Part shown: positions 21,518 through 34,337 of the stretch, in pieces
Layout of the letters: every line of letters starts with the position of its first letter
Numbering within the stretch: the first letter of the stretch is position 1
DNA from: Begonia masoniana
Taxonomy: Eukaryota > Streptophyta > Magnoliopsida > Cucurbitales > Begoniaceae
NCBI GenBank assembly: GCA_022432975.1
Contig: CM039509.1
Span: 25,265,432-25,329,431 of the forward strand
Length of the DNA stretch: 64,000 nt
Direction: 5' to 3'
Made by a program: the position numbers and the translations under genes
The notes under the pieces: generated by a model
Database searches by the model: none
Seen by the model: the letters and a program-made list of their open reading frames with translations, nothing else
What the model was told of the DNA's origin: nothing

Positions 21518-24197
21518 TGTAACGACCCGGGGAGGATCGCCACGAAATTCTTGACTTTACATAAAACTTTAATTCATATTTGAACTCTTCTTTTTAAAAA
21601 AAAAAAACAGTATACCTAATAGGCTTAAAGACTTTAACTTAATGGATGGAAAATTAGTCCCTCGTACATGCTTCCAATCGACGTACAAGTTGCATGGGTC
21701 TGCATGCATCAACCGATAGACATTGCATCTTTCGGATGGCACGTGCACCCCACATAACTCATTTAAACACCTATCGACAGATGCGAATACTCGCATCGAC
21801 CGACGATCACGTGCATCTTGTGTGACCAATTAAGACATCTACCAATAGACATGTGAAATTCACGTATTCATCTAAGACATCTTCCGATAGCTTGCAAGCT
21901 CTATATCATCTGATCACTAAACGACAAATTATCATTTACATCATCCGGCGAAAAAACATACTTCGTCTTCCGGTGAAATAGGGAAACATCATCCGATGGC
22001 TTAAACACTACATCTACCGATCGTTAGACGACAAAATAACACTTTCATCATCCGATGGCTTAAACACTCTACATCTGCCGATCGCTAGACGACAAAATAA
22101 CACTTTTATCATCCAATGGCTTAAACACTCTACATCTGCCGATCGCTAGACGACAAAATAACACTTTCATCATTCGATGGTTTAAACACTCTACATCTGC
22201 CTATCGCTAGACGACAAAATAACACTTTCATCATCCGATGGCTTAAACACTCTACATCTGCCGATCGCTAGACGACAAAATAACACTTTCATCATCCGAT
22301 GGCTTAAACACTCTACATCTGCCGATGACGTCAGCCGGATGAATGCCTCATCCAGCTTCTATCTTACGGCAGTAAGACACTATAATCATCAAACAACCTC
22401 ATCCAACAGAAAGTACTACAACTCACCCACTTCTTAACCTGGAAATTATAAACCCTAATGAGTAAAAACCATATCCCATACCAGATACACATAGCGGAAG
22501 GCTTAAGCAAAACAGACCATTCAATAATCCTTAAAATCGTTAACAGACTCTGAAGTCAAATCATTCAAAATCCGAATCTCATTGTTATAAGAAAACTCTA
22601 CTCTACTTAGTCATCTGTTTATCATAAACTTCTCTGACTTACTAAGGGTATAACCAGGGAACTTGATCGCCTATCCAGCCTCCACTGTCACACTGAGCAT
22701 CCTCCAGCAACCAAGCTTAGACATCCTCATTGACCTTGAGTTCCTCACCTGAAAACTCGTCACCTACATCATAAGGTTTAAACTATAAGCCTAATGCTTA
22801 GTAAGGAATGCAACACTACATGGATGCATAAATGCATAATTTGGGAAAATCACATGCTCATAAGTCTTTTCTTGTTCATGTCTTTGCTCGTAATCATCAT
22901 TCATAGTCATTGATCATATTCATCATTCATAATCATTGATCATATTCATCATTCATAGTCATTGATCATATTCATCATTCATAATCATTGATCATATTCA
23001 TCATTCATAGTCTTTGTTCATATTCTTTGTTTAGGTTGTGTGGATCAAAAGAGGATTTGTGCCGGTAAAGGGGGTTCGACATGGAGTTTGATCTTGTTCC
23101 CTACTGCGGGTCGTATTCATATGTCCTTCTTTGGACTGTGACATACGCCGAGCCGCCTCCAACCCTCACTTAATCCACGTTGCATAAATCTTATACATAT
23201 ACATATATACATACATATCTTGTTCATGGAAAACATGCGTTAAAACATTTTCTTATGCTTGAGAAACATTCATGATGCATGGACATGAAAACTTTTAACT
23301 CATCAAACTATGACAAGGATCATACCAGAGCAGACAACTTCACATTCACTAACAGGTCTTCACATGGTATAACTCGCAACATACATAAATCCTTCAAGTG
23401 CAAACAAGCTCATAATCATAAGGTAAACATTAGACATCTCAACCTAGTACTCCCACGATGTAGGGCTCTATTAGCCGGAAATCTTAATACATTCACTTAC
23501 CTGGTCTCCTTAGCACTTGAGCTCCTTTCTCTTCAAACTTCTTCACCTAAACATTTACATTGCAGTAGTTAAAACAAAATCCTAATAGTTCTAATCTCGA
23601 GTTATCCTAAGATCTAATAGCTAAGAGTCCTTCCCGAGTTCTTAGTTTAATACTCAATGTAACCCGAAATCCCAAAATCAAAACAGACGGATTTGATAAT
23701 GATAACTCAGGGTTGGTTATTTTAAATGTCCAGAATCGATTCGGAATGACATTACCAATCTCGGGTTTCAAAATGTTCTTATCAATACTCGGCCATTGAA
23801 GAATCCAAAACTTTAATACAGAGCTGAAAACATAGCTAATAAACTAACAGATAGCCACATTGTCTAATGCATACCTCAGGCGCAGAGTAGTCGAGTGGTG
23901 GCGGAGTAAGCCGGCCGTCGAGGAGAGTTTGCTGATAGCAGAGAGTAAGGGCTTGGGAGAGAAGAAATCGCCGGAAAGGGTGGTGTCGGCTACAGTGGTT
24001 TAAATGAGGTTTGAATCCTTTCCTTTTTCTTTAAATACTGGCCTCAATCCTCCATTATTACAACTTTGCCACCCAACCTAGTTTAGATCCACATGTAATT
24101 AATTAAGCTTGGCATAAATCCTAAACTACGAAGATGAAATATTTATGACCGTTAATATAGTTAAGAAAATCACCTGGCCGTTAACTCGGGTGTTACA
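21518..24197 (-). repeat. Solo LTR H (family 2) inside gag of G
   Basis: It is bounded by tgtaacgaccc and gggtgttaca with perfect TSD tgaag (21513-21517 and 24198-24202), 2680 bp. A 61-bp array (catccgatggcttaaacact, ctacatctgccgatcgctag, acgacaaaataacactttcat) lies at about 21990-22335, six or so units, ending in gatgacgtcag. Thirty-bp repeats around attgatcatattcatcattc lie at 22890-23010 in the inferred intron. This is the deepest layer of the nest: C, F, G, H. Confidence 0.93.
22717..23546 (-). other. Split LTR mini-ORF, H copy
   Basis: Micro-exon 23501-23546 (46 nt) reads VKKFEEKGAQVLRRP. Last exon 22717-22763 (47 nt) reads GDEFSGEELKVNEDV and TAA. The leader frame leading in, ending at about 23876, is open (QALTLCYQQ, comparable to QVLALGYQN in A) but has no ATG. 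Confidence 0.45.
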
Positions 24198-25151
24198 TGA
24201 AGGAGCTTGTGACGCCCCTTGCGGACGTTTACCCTTATCCTGAAATCTAGGCATCTCATTAGGCCGTTTGACACCACGTTGTGATTGTGGCTGCCAACCC
24301 TGGTTTTGTTGTTGCGATCGCCCATCCCTAACAAACCTTCTTGACGCTTCTCTCTGTCGCTGAAGCTTTATCTCGATGTCTTCAAGTCCAAGGGCTCTTT
24401 CCACTATTTTATGATAAGGCACATCCTCATCATCCACCATCATCACGCCTTTCTGAATTTCTAATTTCAAACCTTGCACGAACTAGTCAATTTTGTCCTC
24501 CTCCTCATAGATCATATACCCTGCATATCGAGATAATGAATCAAACCTTCGTACGTACTCAGCCACCGTCCCTGTTTAGCGTAGTTGCTTGAACTCCACT
24601 TTCTTACTAGCTCGAAGAGTACGACTGAAATATTTATTGTAGAATATCGTTTTGAATCTTTCCCATCTCATAACTCCCACATCAGTAGTAGCTTTAACCG
24701 TATCCCACCAAAATATAGCATCCTTCTCTAAATTAAATGTCGCACATGTCACCTTGTCGGCTTCCTCCACTTTTGCATAGGCAAACATACTCTCAATCTT
24801 ATGAATCCATTGCTCAGCGCTCGTAGGATCCGAAGACTGACCATCAAAGGTAGGAGGCCTAAGCCGCCTGAATCTCTCTCCACTTTGATCCTGTGAGGTA
24901 TTTCCTTGCCCATTTCCACTCCCATTTCCTTCTCGGTTTAATAAAATCCCAATCTGTTTCGACTGTTGTTGTAATATATTCATGAATTGGTTCATGGGAT
25001 TTTCTGGAGGCGGTCTAGGTGCTCTTGGCATTTTCTCGTTGCTAAACATATTAGACAACACAAGACAACATAAATAACTAGGAATCATACTTAAACATAA
25101 ATACTTACAGTTGATGGAGAGTTCCCGTACGACGGTGTGTTTGGCAGGCAT
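24198..25151 (-). pseudogene. gag: Gag N-terminal part of G, two stops, cut by H
   Basis: A likely start is the MPRAPRPPPENPMNQFMNIL Met near 25034; the frame itself is open to 25151. The capsid core has RLRPPTFDG, WIHKIESMFAYAKV and FYNKYFSRTL. TAA at 24576-24578 (CAA expected, LRQTG in B) and TAG at 24483-24485 (CAG expected, YQFVQG in B) break it. A Q-rich basic linker follows. LTR H interrupts just before the zinc knuckle, which resumes at 21517. Confidence 0.88.
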
Positions 25152-25179
25152 ATCACAAAATCGCTTTTAAAACTCCGTC

Positions 25180-25191
25180 TCTCTGATACCA
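25180..25191 (-). promoter_or_regulatory. Primer-binding site of element G
   Basis: On the minus strand it reads TGGTATCAGAGA, 4 bp after the LTR end; only the last base differs from the Tekay-type Met primer site. Confidence 0.85.
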
Positions 25192-25195
25192 TAAT

Positions 25196-27501
25196 TGTCA
25201 CGACCCTTATCCGTAATATCGTTTTTTTTTTTAAACTTTTACTTTAACTGTACTTAAGGCGGAAATCTCAATCAAAATCGAAATCAGAATTAAAATCGAA
25301 AACCATTTAGTAAATCTTTTAAAACAATTACTAAAACAATTAAACTTAAACTTAAAAACAATTAAATTAATTAAATAAATAAAATCTTTTTTTTTTTTAA
25401 AACAACATAGCGATCAGTAGCCCAAAATAAGGGGCGACTGATCGCCCCATAGGCGATTGCAACAGGCGACTAGTCGCCTGTTGCAAGTCGCCACGCTCTC
25501 TGGATTTCTCCAGAGAGCGTCGCCTTTAAATCGCCCAAGAGGCGATTGCTCGCCACCAAGGAGCGAGCAATCGGCATGCTCTCTGGAATTCCTCCAGAGA
25601 GCACAGCTCCTTTATTCCTTCTTCTTTCTTCTTTTCTCCTTTCTTCCTCCTACGCCCTGCACTCCCCATTCTAACACAAAATACTCAACAACAAAACATA
25701 ACCCTCATCAACCTCTTCTCCTTTCCCACTACTTCTTCACCCAAATCTTTACATACTTCCATAAAATATCCTCCAAATATAACATTTTACTCGAATACTC
25801 AAAACCCACAATTCACGTTAAATACAATCAAATTTTATAAAAACGAACCGCGTGGTTCCGTTTAAAAGTGTAACATTTTCCTTCCTGTTAGAAAAACATC
25901 AAAACACTACAAAATACAACATATTATCTGTTTAGTCATCAAACATCCTAAAACGTATCTAAATGTACTAAAAATCCATCAAATTCACCATTATCCCAAC
26001 AATACCAAAAAACTCTCAAAAATCATCTAACCATGAGTCATCCAGCCTGGCCAAAACACGCTCCGCCGCCACGAGCTCCGCCCATCGACCATCTACGCTT
26101 GGTCATCATAAGGTGGTTCCTCACCTTCGTTCTCGTCACCTACATCATACGATAAATACATTAAGCCTAATGCTTAGTAATGAGTGTGCTAAACTTCACA
26201 TCATATATATGCGTGACATTTGTAAAACAATTTCATTTCATTTCGTAAAACCATTTTCTTGCCCCGTGAGAACCATAACTTGCCCCATGAGAAACATACA
26301 ATTAGTCCCGTGAGAAACATACAGTTAGGCCCGTGAGAAACATACAATTAGTCTCGTGAGAAACATACATCATTCACATGGTCGTTCTTCAATTCCACAT
26401 TTCATAGAACATGCTCATAAATAGTTCGTATGCGCTTTAATAAAACATGATGCATGAGGAATAACATACAGAAGGAAAACCTATCGAACGACCACTAACA
26501 ATTCGCTAAGGCACTACTTAAGCTACCCATCTTACTACCAACCCCTATAACTACTTAATCTCACCACAATCAGCATCATCAACATCGTTACAATGTAGGG
26601 CCTTAAGGGCCGAAAACCTAACACTCACTTACCTGGCGTCCTAGATATGCCGAGCACCGTCCTTTGAGCTTGGGTTACCTAGGGCATTCAACAACACATC
26701 GTTAATATCGACTCTCAAACATCAATCTTAACAAATCGACGTCTCGAGCTAGGACAAATCCTTCTAAAAAATCTAATTCATTTCATTCGGGCATAACATC
26801 GAGCACTTAGTGCTCACTAACTTCAAAACCCCATTAATGGTGTCCAACCACATTTCCAACAACCTAATCTTCACATTAAACATCAACAAACACCATTAAT
26901 CTACTCCAACAACCTCAATAATTACTAACACATCATCAATGAGTAATAAACAAACAACCCTAACGATTTCTAACAAAACCCCTAAATTTCTTCACAAATC
27001 CTAAACCAAAAATCACTCCAAAAACGACTAACAACTTGACTAAGGTATAGAGCTTACTTGGAGGGTTGATTTGTTGAAGAAACTTGAAGGAAGAATCGCC
27101 GGAATCGGAGGAGTGAGTGATCGATGGAGATGGCGATGAAGAAAAGAGGAAAAATCGCCAAGGGGAGAAGAAAGGGAAGGCTCGCGTGAGGGAGAGGAAA
27201 AGTGAGGAAAGAGAGAGAGGATTTCATGTTTTTATTAAAATTTTGACTTCCAAAATTACCTAAATGCCCTTAGTTTATTTCCTTAGCTCTAATCGTTATT
27301 TCTTCTATCGATTTAACTTCTCCAAAATTCCCTTATTCCTCAAAATATTCCTATTCATTCCCAGGGTTCCAACGAAACCTTCCGTTCGCCATTTGGACTT
27401 AATTTATTATTTCTACGAATCATAACCCTATAACTGATTAAAATATTAAAATTCAAAACTTAAAGCTCGAAATTCCTAAAACGAATTTCTCGGGTGTTAC
27501 A
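25196..27501 (-). repeat. Element G 5' LTR (family 3)
   Basis: It is 2306 bp, close to 15460-17757 apart from scattered substitutions and short indels. The palindrome block lies at 25405-25605 and the cccgtgagaaacatac repeats at 26255-26370. On the minus strand the LTR starts TGTAACACCCGAG. Confidence 0.93.
26093..26678 (-). other. Split LTR mini-ORF, G 5' LTR copy
   Basis: Micro-exon 26633-26678 (46 nt) and last exon 26093-26139 (47 nt). The tail reads GDENEGEEPPYDDQA and TAG. It differs from the 3' LTR copy by one residue (E for V). Confidence 0.45.
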
Positions 27502-28701
27502 GTTTGTATTGCATTCCTTACTAAGCATTAGGCTTATAGTATAAACCTTATGATGTAGGTGAAGATTTAGCAAGTGAGGATTCAAAATTCAGTGATGATG
27601 TCTAAGGCTGGTTACAGGATGGTGCTCAGGGTGGAAGTCTGTTGCTGGCAGGCGAATATGACCTGTAGTTATGCTCACAATGTGTCAGTAAGATTTATGA
27701 TGAACTGATGTTTAAGTAGAATGAGATTTTCTTTAGAATATTGGATTTTGTGGTTGTCTAGTTTGGTTACCAAATTTGGGGATGATTATAAGAGTATAGA
27801 ATGATCTGTTTTAATTAAGTCTTCCGCTACATGTATTCTAGATGAGTCCATGATTCATGTCTGCCTATGTTTATGTCTACGAGTATGAGATCTGTGAAGG
27901 TCAGATTATCTTTCTGTCGATATGAGTTGTTTGAAGTTTTTTGTATTTTACTGCTGTGTGATAGAAGTTAGATGAATACATTATCCGGCTGACGTCACTG
28001 GTGTGAGTTGAATGATAGAAGCTAGATGAATGAATTATCGAGCTGACGTCACCGATAGGTGATGAACATTTGTCGATTACTGGATGATGTCTCTTACCGG
28101 ATGATGTCCCTTACCGGATGATGTCCCTTATCGGATGATGTAAGTATTGTTTGTCGTCTAGCGATCGGGCGATGTAGTGTATTTCAAATAGCGGATGATG
28201 TAAGTGAAGTTTTGTCGTCTAGTGACTGGGCGATGTAGTCTATTTCAAATACCAGGTGATGTACAATGGATTACGTGCACTGCACGTGCCCATCGGTAGA
28301 TGACCTCTACCGGGCGATGTGCATTGAGTCATGCTAAGTGCACGTGACAGATCGGATGATGTGTACCCTATCAACCGATGCATGCAAACCCATGCAGCCC
28401 GAACAGGATGACGTCGAGTGATCTGAGGGCATTTCTTCTCTGCCCGATTATGTCATGGAACTGATAACCGAGCATAGTCGCTCGATTCTGTGAACTAATG
28501 AGTTATTAGATTTATGAAAGAGTTGGGTTTTGGATGGTTTAGTTTTTGTCAGATGATATATTGTCCGCGAGTCAAGTTTTAAGTTCTAAGTTTCGAGAAA
28601 TAAAAAAAAAATAATACTGATAATGAACAAGGTGCTGAAAGTAAGAATTAAATGTTTAAGAAAGTCATGAATTATGTCTCGGCCCTACTGGGGTCATTAC
28701 A
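27502..28701 (+). repeat. Solo LTR F, right part (family 2)
   Basis: It resumes after the G target duplication with gcattccttactaagcattaggctta. Short ccggatgatgtccctta repeats lie at 28080-28140, with two TGACGTCA sites at about 27989 and 28044. It ends gggtcattaca, followed by the duplication agtat. Confidence 0.92.
27559..27605 (+). other. Split LTR mini-ORF of F: last exon
   Basis: After gatgtag, 47 nt run to the TAA stop. In phase with the F micro-exon it reads GEDLASEDSKFSDDV. TTACTAAG lies at 27518-27525. Confidence 0.42.
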
Positions 28702-29238
28702 AGTATTATGTTAGAGGGACTAACGGAACGTCATGATTGCCCAACGTACATAGGTGTAAAAGGCGAGAGCGATGAATTAGAAATGAGTTGGTAGTGTAGA
28801 GATGAATTTGAAATAGAAGATTTTAGGTAAGAAAGCTAAGTATTAGATCCTTAGTATACGTTATTGGGAAACTTAGATGATTTAAAGTGGTTATGTACAT
28901 GTTGTTTGACACGAAATTTGGAACGAGGGTAGCTAAATAAACTTAGCTCAAGGAAAAACTAGAGTTGAAATTAAGTTAGAAGGGTGAAAGTTTAAATGAT
29001 GATTGATTAAGCAGAGGTTGATAGACGTATAAGCAATCAAGTGATTAATTGCATAGTTAAGAAACTTGAAACTTTGGAGATGTAAGAAACTGTCAATGCT
29101 CGATAGGTTATTAAGGCCATAGCGTAATCAAGGTTTAGCATTGCAACTATAATTACGTAGGAAATGTAAGGGTGAGTAATTAGAGAATTAACCAAGTACG
29201 TAATTTTGGGGACAAAAGTCTACATAAGGAGGGAAGGA
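28702..29238 (+). mobile_element. Element C internal region, segment 3, with polypurine tract
   Basis: The first 5 bp are the F target duplication. No coding motif is seen. The end (gtaattttggggacaaaa, then aaggagggaagga at 29226-29238) closely matches the region before the 3' LTR of G. This ties C to the G-type families. Confidence 0.75.
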
Positions 29239-29385
29239 TGTAACGCCCGGATTTTTCGGGTTATGGGTTTTTAATTTTGGACCTTCGGTTTTCCGCTTTA
29301 TGGTGTTTTAAATCGTAAAAATTGTAAATTAAGCCCGTTTTACGAACGAGAAGTTTTACTAGAACCCTATGAATAAGTTGGAATA
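29239..29385 (+). repeat. Element C 3' LTR, segment 1
   Basis: It starts tgtaacgcccgg directly after the polypurine tract. It is cut by J at 29386 (duplication gaata 29381-29385). Confidence 0.85.
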
Positions 29386-31787
29386 TGTAACGCCCGAGAA
29401 TCTCGTTTTAAGAATTTCGAACTATGAGGTTCAAGTTTTAAATATTTTAAGCATTATAGAGTTTTAATTCGTAGAAATAATAAAATAAGTCCAAAATGGC
29501 CAACGGGAAGTTTTGTTAGAGCCCTAAGAATAAATAGAAATATTTGGAGGAATAAGGGAATTTTGGAGAAGTTAAACCGATAGATGAAATAACGATTTAA
29601 GTGAAGAAATTAACTAAGGGCAAAAAGGTAAATTAGAAAGTCAAATCCTTTTAATTAAAAAGGGTTTTCTCTATTATCCCCCTCACTTCTCTCTCCCTCC
29701 AGCAAAACCTCACGATTTCCCCTCTCCCTTGCGACTTTCCTCTCCTCCATCGCCAATCCTCAACACCGGCGACTCCCCCTATTTCCGGTGTTTCTCCCTT
29801 AAGTTTCTTCTCCAAATCAATCTTCTAGGTAAGTTCTACACCCTAGACAAGATTAATTGTGGTTTTAGGGTTTATTTCGATTTAGGGTTTGGTGAGAGTT
29901 GATGGTTTTTAGTTAGAAATCGATAGTTTAACGATATTAATGTTCATTGATAGTGTATTAATGATTATTGAGGTTGTTGAAGTAGATTAATGGTGTGGAT
30001 TGAAGTTTAAGGTTAAGTTTTGGTTGTTGGAGGTTGGTAAAACACCATTAATGGAGTTTTTGAATTTATGAGCACCAAGTGCTCGATGGAATGCCCGAAT
30101 GAAGTTGATTAGAGTTTTGGAAGAAATTTACCTTAGCTCGGGATTTCGTTTAGCTTTGAAATTTATGATTTAGAGTTAATACTAACGACGTGCTATGAAA
30201 TGCCTTAGGTAATCCAAGCTCTTCAAGGATGGTGCTCGGCATAGCTAGGACACCAGGTAAGTGAGTGTTAGGTTTTCCGGCCCCTAAGGCCCTACGTCGT
30301 AACGATGTTGATAATGTTGGTTGTGATGAAGTTAGGTAATTATAGGAGTTGGTGGTAAGACGAGTAGCTTAAAGTAGTGCCTTAGCGATTTAGTTAGTGG
30401 TCGTTTGATAGGTGTTTTCCTTACGTGTGTTACTCCTCATGCATCATGTTTATTAAAGTGCATACGAACTATTTACGAGCATGTTTTTATGATAAATTGA
30501 ACGATAACGATTTAATGATTATATGTGTTCTCACGGGGTAAGACATGGTTCTCACGGGGTAAGACATGATTCTCACGGGGCAAGTCATGGTTCTCATAGG
30601 GCAAGTCACGGTTCTCATGGGGCAAGGAAATGGTCTACTATGTAGACAAATGAGTTAATGTTAACGAAACGAAGCGAAATTGTTTTACAAATGTCATGCA
30701 TATATGTAACAGTTATATTTAGTGCACTCTTTACTAAGCATTAGGCTTAATGTATTTATCGTATGATGTAGGTGACGAGAACGAAGGTGAAGATTTCCCT
30801 CTGGATGATAATGCTTAAGTGGTCAATGGGAAATGATCGTGGCGACGGTGCGTGTTTTGGCTTGGTATGACGACTCGGGTGTGGACTCTGAATACTTTGG
30901 GGTAATATGGTGTATAGAGGAGGATGAATAGAATGAACGATAACTTTTAGGTTGTTTAGAGGAGATTGATATTTTGAGAATAGGGTAATGAACGTAGACT
31001 TGGAGTTGATTTTATTTAGATGATTTGTACGCATTTGTTTTGGTGAAGTTTAGGAAATTACGCATCTATGTTAAGTTGTTGAAATTGTGGTTTTATTGGT
31101 GTGTTTGATGATTTAGGTGTTTTGAACTGTGTGGATTGGCTCGGTTTTAGAGCGATCCACGCGGTTCGTTTTCATGAGTTTTTCTCGTATGCTTAGGTTG
31201 CGTTAATGCCGCACTTTGGATGGTTGATGGATGAATGTTTTGGCTTATGTATGATAGATTTTATGTTGGGGAGTATTGGAAGTTATTAGGTGAAGGGTAT
31301 GGGGAAGTGGAAAAGAAAAAGTGTGGAAGAGAAAGGAGTAAGCTGCATTCTGGAATTCGGATTCCAGAACGCATGCCGATCGCTCGCCCCTGGGTGGCGA
31401 CCGATCGGCGGATGTGGTAAATAGGCGACGCTTTGGAAAGAAATTCCAGAGCGCCTGCCGAGCGATCGCCTGATAGGCGATCGCTTAGGCGAACTCATGA
31501 GGCGAACTATCACCCAAATTGGGCGATCGATCGCCCCTCACTTTTCTTCACTGGCGACTGATCGCCAGTGAGGAAAGGCGACCTGTCGCCCCCTTTGGCT
31601 GATGCATTTGACGGTTTTGCCCTCCCCTTTATTTTATTGACTTATTTAATTAGTTTCCAGTTTACTTAAGGTGTTATGTAATGTTGTTTAAAAAAAAAAA
31701 AGAATTTCTACGTAATATTATAGAGACTAAGTTAGGAGTAAGTTATGGCTAGGCCGTGACGGTCCTGACCGTGTTGGGGTTGTTACA
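29386..31787 (+). repeat. Solo LTR J (family 3)
   Basis: It runs from tgtaacgcccgag to gggttgttaca, 2402 bp, with perfect TSD gaata (29381-29385, 31788-31792). It is a sister of the G LTRs. An inferred leader exon ends at 29828 (cttctag|gtaag). Five repeats around ttctcacggggcaagtcatg lie at 30525-30630. A palindrome block with ggcgatcgctt and ctggcgactgatcgccag lies at 31350-31600. Confidence 0.93.
30209..30818 (+). other. Split LTR mini-ORF, J copy
   Basis: Micro-exon 30209-30256 is 48 nt (2 nt more than in G). In the conserved phase it reads RMVLGIARTP after a shifted first part. Last exon 30772-30818 (47 nt) reads GDENEGEDFPLDDNA and TAA. TTACTAAG is at 30731-30738. Confidence 0.45.
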
Positions 31788-33480
31788 GAATATTTGGAGA
31801 AATAAGAAAATTTCGGAGAAACCAAATTGATAGGATAATTAACGAAATAAGTGAATGATTTATAGGAAGGGTAAAAAGGTCAATTGGCAAGTTAATTTTT
31901 TTTTTTTTATAAAATCCAAAACACCCCCCCCCCCCCCAATCCTTATTTCTTTTCCTCCCACGAACTAGAGCAATTCTTCCCCACATTTGCGATTCCTTAT
32001 TCTCAGTGGCGTCTCCCTCTCGTGCGGCCAACGTTTTCTTCCAGCAACTGATTTTCTACCTCCATTTGCTTCCACAATCAAGCCCTAGGTATGATACGAG
32101 TACTCTGGACCGTTAGTTTATCGATTTAGGGTTTGTGTAGTTTTAGGTTTTGGTTAGAAATTGATAGTTTTGGTGTATTAATGATTGTTGATGGAAGATT
32201 AATAGTTATTGTTGCTTGTTAGATTGAAAAATGGATATAGGATTAGATTTTGGTGTTTAGAAATACAATTTTAATGTATATTAGAATTCCAAATTTCTGG
32301 GCTTCATCGCTAGGTTTAATTCGATAATTAGCTGTGGAATATTAAAGTAGATGTTATGGGTAATGTATGGGCGCTTGAATCGTTGAAATCGGATGTCGGA
32401 TTAGAGAGGAAATTGTGAATGAATATGTGCACGTAAGGTGCTCGATAGGTTGCCCGAATGAAGTGAACTAGAATTTTAAGAAAAATTGCTTTAGCTAGAA
32501 GCTTCGTTTAGCTTTGAAATTCGTTTATTTAGGATCGGTTTCAACGCCCTTATTTGTGAAATGTATTAGGTGAACCAAGCTTTCAGACTGTACTCGGCTT
32601 GCTAAGGACGTCAGGTAAGTGTAAGCGTAGGTTTCTGACCCTTAAGGCCCTACATCATATTGATGCTAGGTTTTATGTGTCTCAATGGTGTTTTCATGAT
32701 TTTGGGGTTCTAACGAGTCGGGTAGCCTAGGACATGTGTTATTAGTGGTTGTTAGGTTCGTCTATGAGTTAAATACGTTTATGCACGTTATGAACTGTTT
32801 TGATGGTTGTTTTTAAGTACATTTCCTTCTTGCATCATGTTTTCTCTCTAAAGATATATGAAATGTTTTCCATGCATGTTTTCGAGTAAATGAAGTAAAG
32901 TATGTAATGTTGAGTAAGGTTTGAGGATGAGAAGGGCACAGGACACACATATGGCAACTCATGGCACGATGATATACCCCATAAATGGCAACTCATGGCA
33001 CGATGTATCCGATCGATCGGCACATTCTCTGGAGTGCGGACGCGATCGGTAGAGAGCCTGCCGATCGATGGGCACTGGGCGCTGATCGATCAGCGCTCTG
33101 CACGCGCGTGCTGCGCGCAGAGACAACGCGCAGTGCGTGCGCGCGCCACACCACCTGAGACCCAAATGATTTTTTTTTAAAAATTGACTTTTCAAAACAC
33201 GTTTCAACCCGACCTTTTACGATACTTTTTAAACATATTTTACGAGCGACCCCCGCGTATTTTAAAGGATTTTAAGGACCCAAAAATCGAGTCGACATTT
33301 TATCAAAAAATGGTTTTAGCCTCGTTTTTAATGTTTTAAAAGTCGAATTATTTTACGCCCAAAATGTCTAAGTCAAAGATAGACCCTAAAGGTCGATAAA
33401 GGTGGGTCAATTGTTTAAGTCCGTTTCTTTTAAAGTGTGATGGAAAAACAAAAAATTTTATGTGAAAATATGAGGGCTTA
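31788..33480 (+). repeat. Element C 3' LTR, segment 2
   Basis: It continues after the J duplication (31788-31792). A run of 15 C lies at about 31922-31936. The micro-exon relic is 32570-32614. At about 32900-33000 the sequence jumps from intron repeats (ggcaactcatggcacgatg twice) straight into the GC-rich block, so about 650 bp present in the 5' LTR, including the last exon, are missing. D is inserted at 33481. Confidence 0.85.
32570..32614 (+). other. Split LTR mini-ORF, C copy: micro-exon only
   Basis: The 45 nt between gtattag and gtaagtg read EPSFQTVLGLLRTS plus one base. This matches TVLGISRTP in G and KLGLLRNP in A. The last exon is deleted from this LTR. Confidence 0.4.
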
Positions 33481-34337
33481 TGTAACACCCAGAAAATTTC
33501 CTATAACGTGCGTAGCCCTAGTTAGGGTATGTTATGAGAGTTTAATGGGTTATGCAATTTAGAGAATAAAATTGGAAGAGAAATTGGAGAGAAAACCCTA
33601 GATTGGAGTGGTTAGGAAATTTTGTTAAGTGGAATTAAAGTAAAAGTAAATTTAAGTGAAAAGAGGGAAAGAATGAGGATGATTCACGTTGGATTGAATG
33701 AGGAGGGTTGTTTTATAAAATTAGAAAAGATGGTGGAAGATTTTAAAAGTAGAAAAAGTGTTTTTATAAATTAGGTAAAGTGGAGGTTAAAATGAACAAA
33801 AACCACCTTCTTCTCCCCTTTGCCTTCCATGACCTTGGCAGCCATTAGAGGCATCTGCACCTTCATTCCTTAAAGATTTGCAAGAGTTTTTTAGGTAAGA
33901 TTGATTGTGTTTTGAGTTTGATACTAATTGGTGATAGTTTTTCGTGTTTTTGAGGTGTTTTGGTGGAATTTGATTAGGGTTTGAAAACCCTAAGATGTGA
34001 GGTCCAAAATTTTCATGTCTTGGCTAGTTCTCTTCCCAAATTTGATGGTTTAAACCTTAGATAGGTTAGTTTAGGTTGTTTTTAGGGATAGATTAAAGTT
34101 TTGGTGGAAGTTAGTGAAAAATCAATTTTGAAAACTATGAGGGCCGATTCTGTTTTTGTGTTTTCAAAATTGTTAAGTTGCTTGGTTGTTGAATTTAAGT
34201 GTTTCAATGGATAGTAGATGTGTAGAGTTTACAGAATGGGGTGGCACGTTGGAATCCGATGAAAAATGAGTGAGTTATGGCCGATTGAAGTTTGGACACC
34301 GAAAATGAGAGGATTTCTGGATTTTGGGCTTTTATGT
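33481..34337 (+). repeat. Solo LTR D, segment 1
   Basis: It starts tgtaacacccagaaaatttcc after the duplication gctta (33476-33480). The partner gctta is 54853-54857. It carries an inferred leader donor tttttag|gtaagattg at about 33893. K is inserted at 34338. Confidence 0.9.

Larger units (their letters stand above)
15460..27501 (-). mobile_element. Element G: Ty3/gypsy LTR retrotransposon, minus strand, inactivated
   Basis: LTRs are 25196-27501 (5') and 15460-17757 (3'). The target duplication is gttag (15455-15459) versus gtttg (27502-27506), one mismatch. It sits in solo LTR F and contains solo LTR H within gag. The coding region reads on the minus strand: gag, protease, RT, RNase H, integrase, chromodomain. 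It carries at least four stops and one frameshift. Confidence 0.93.
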
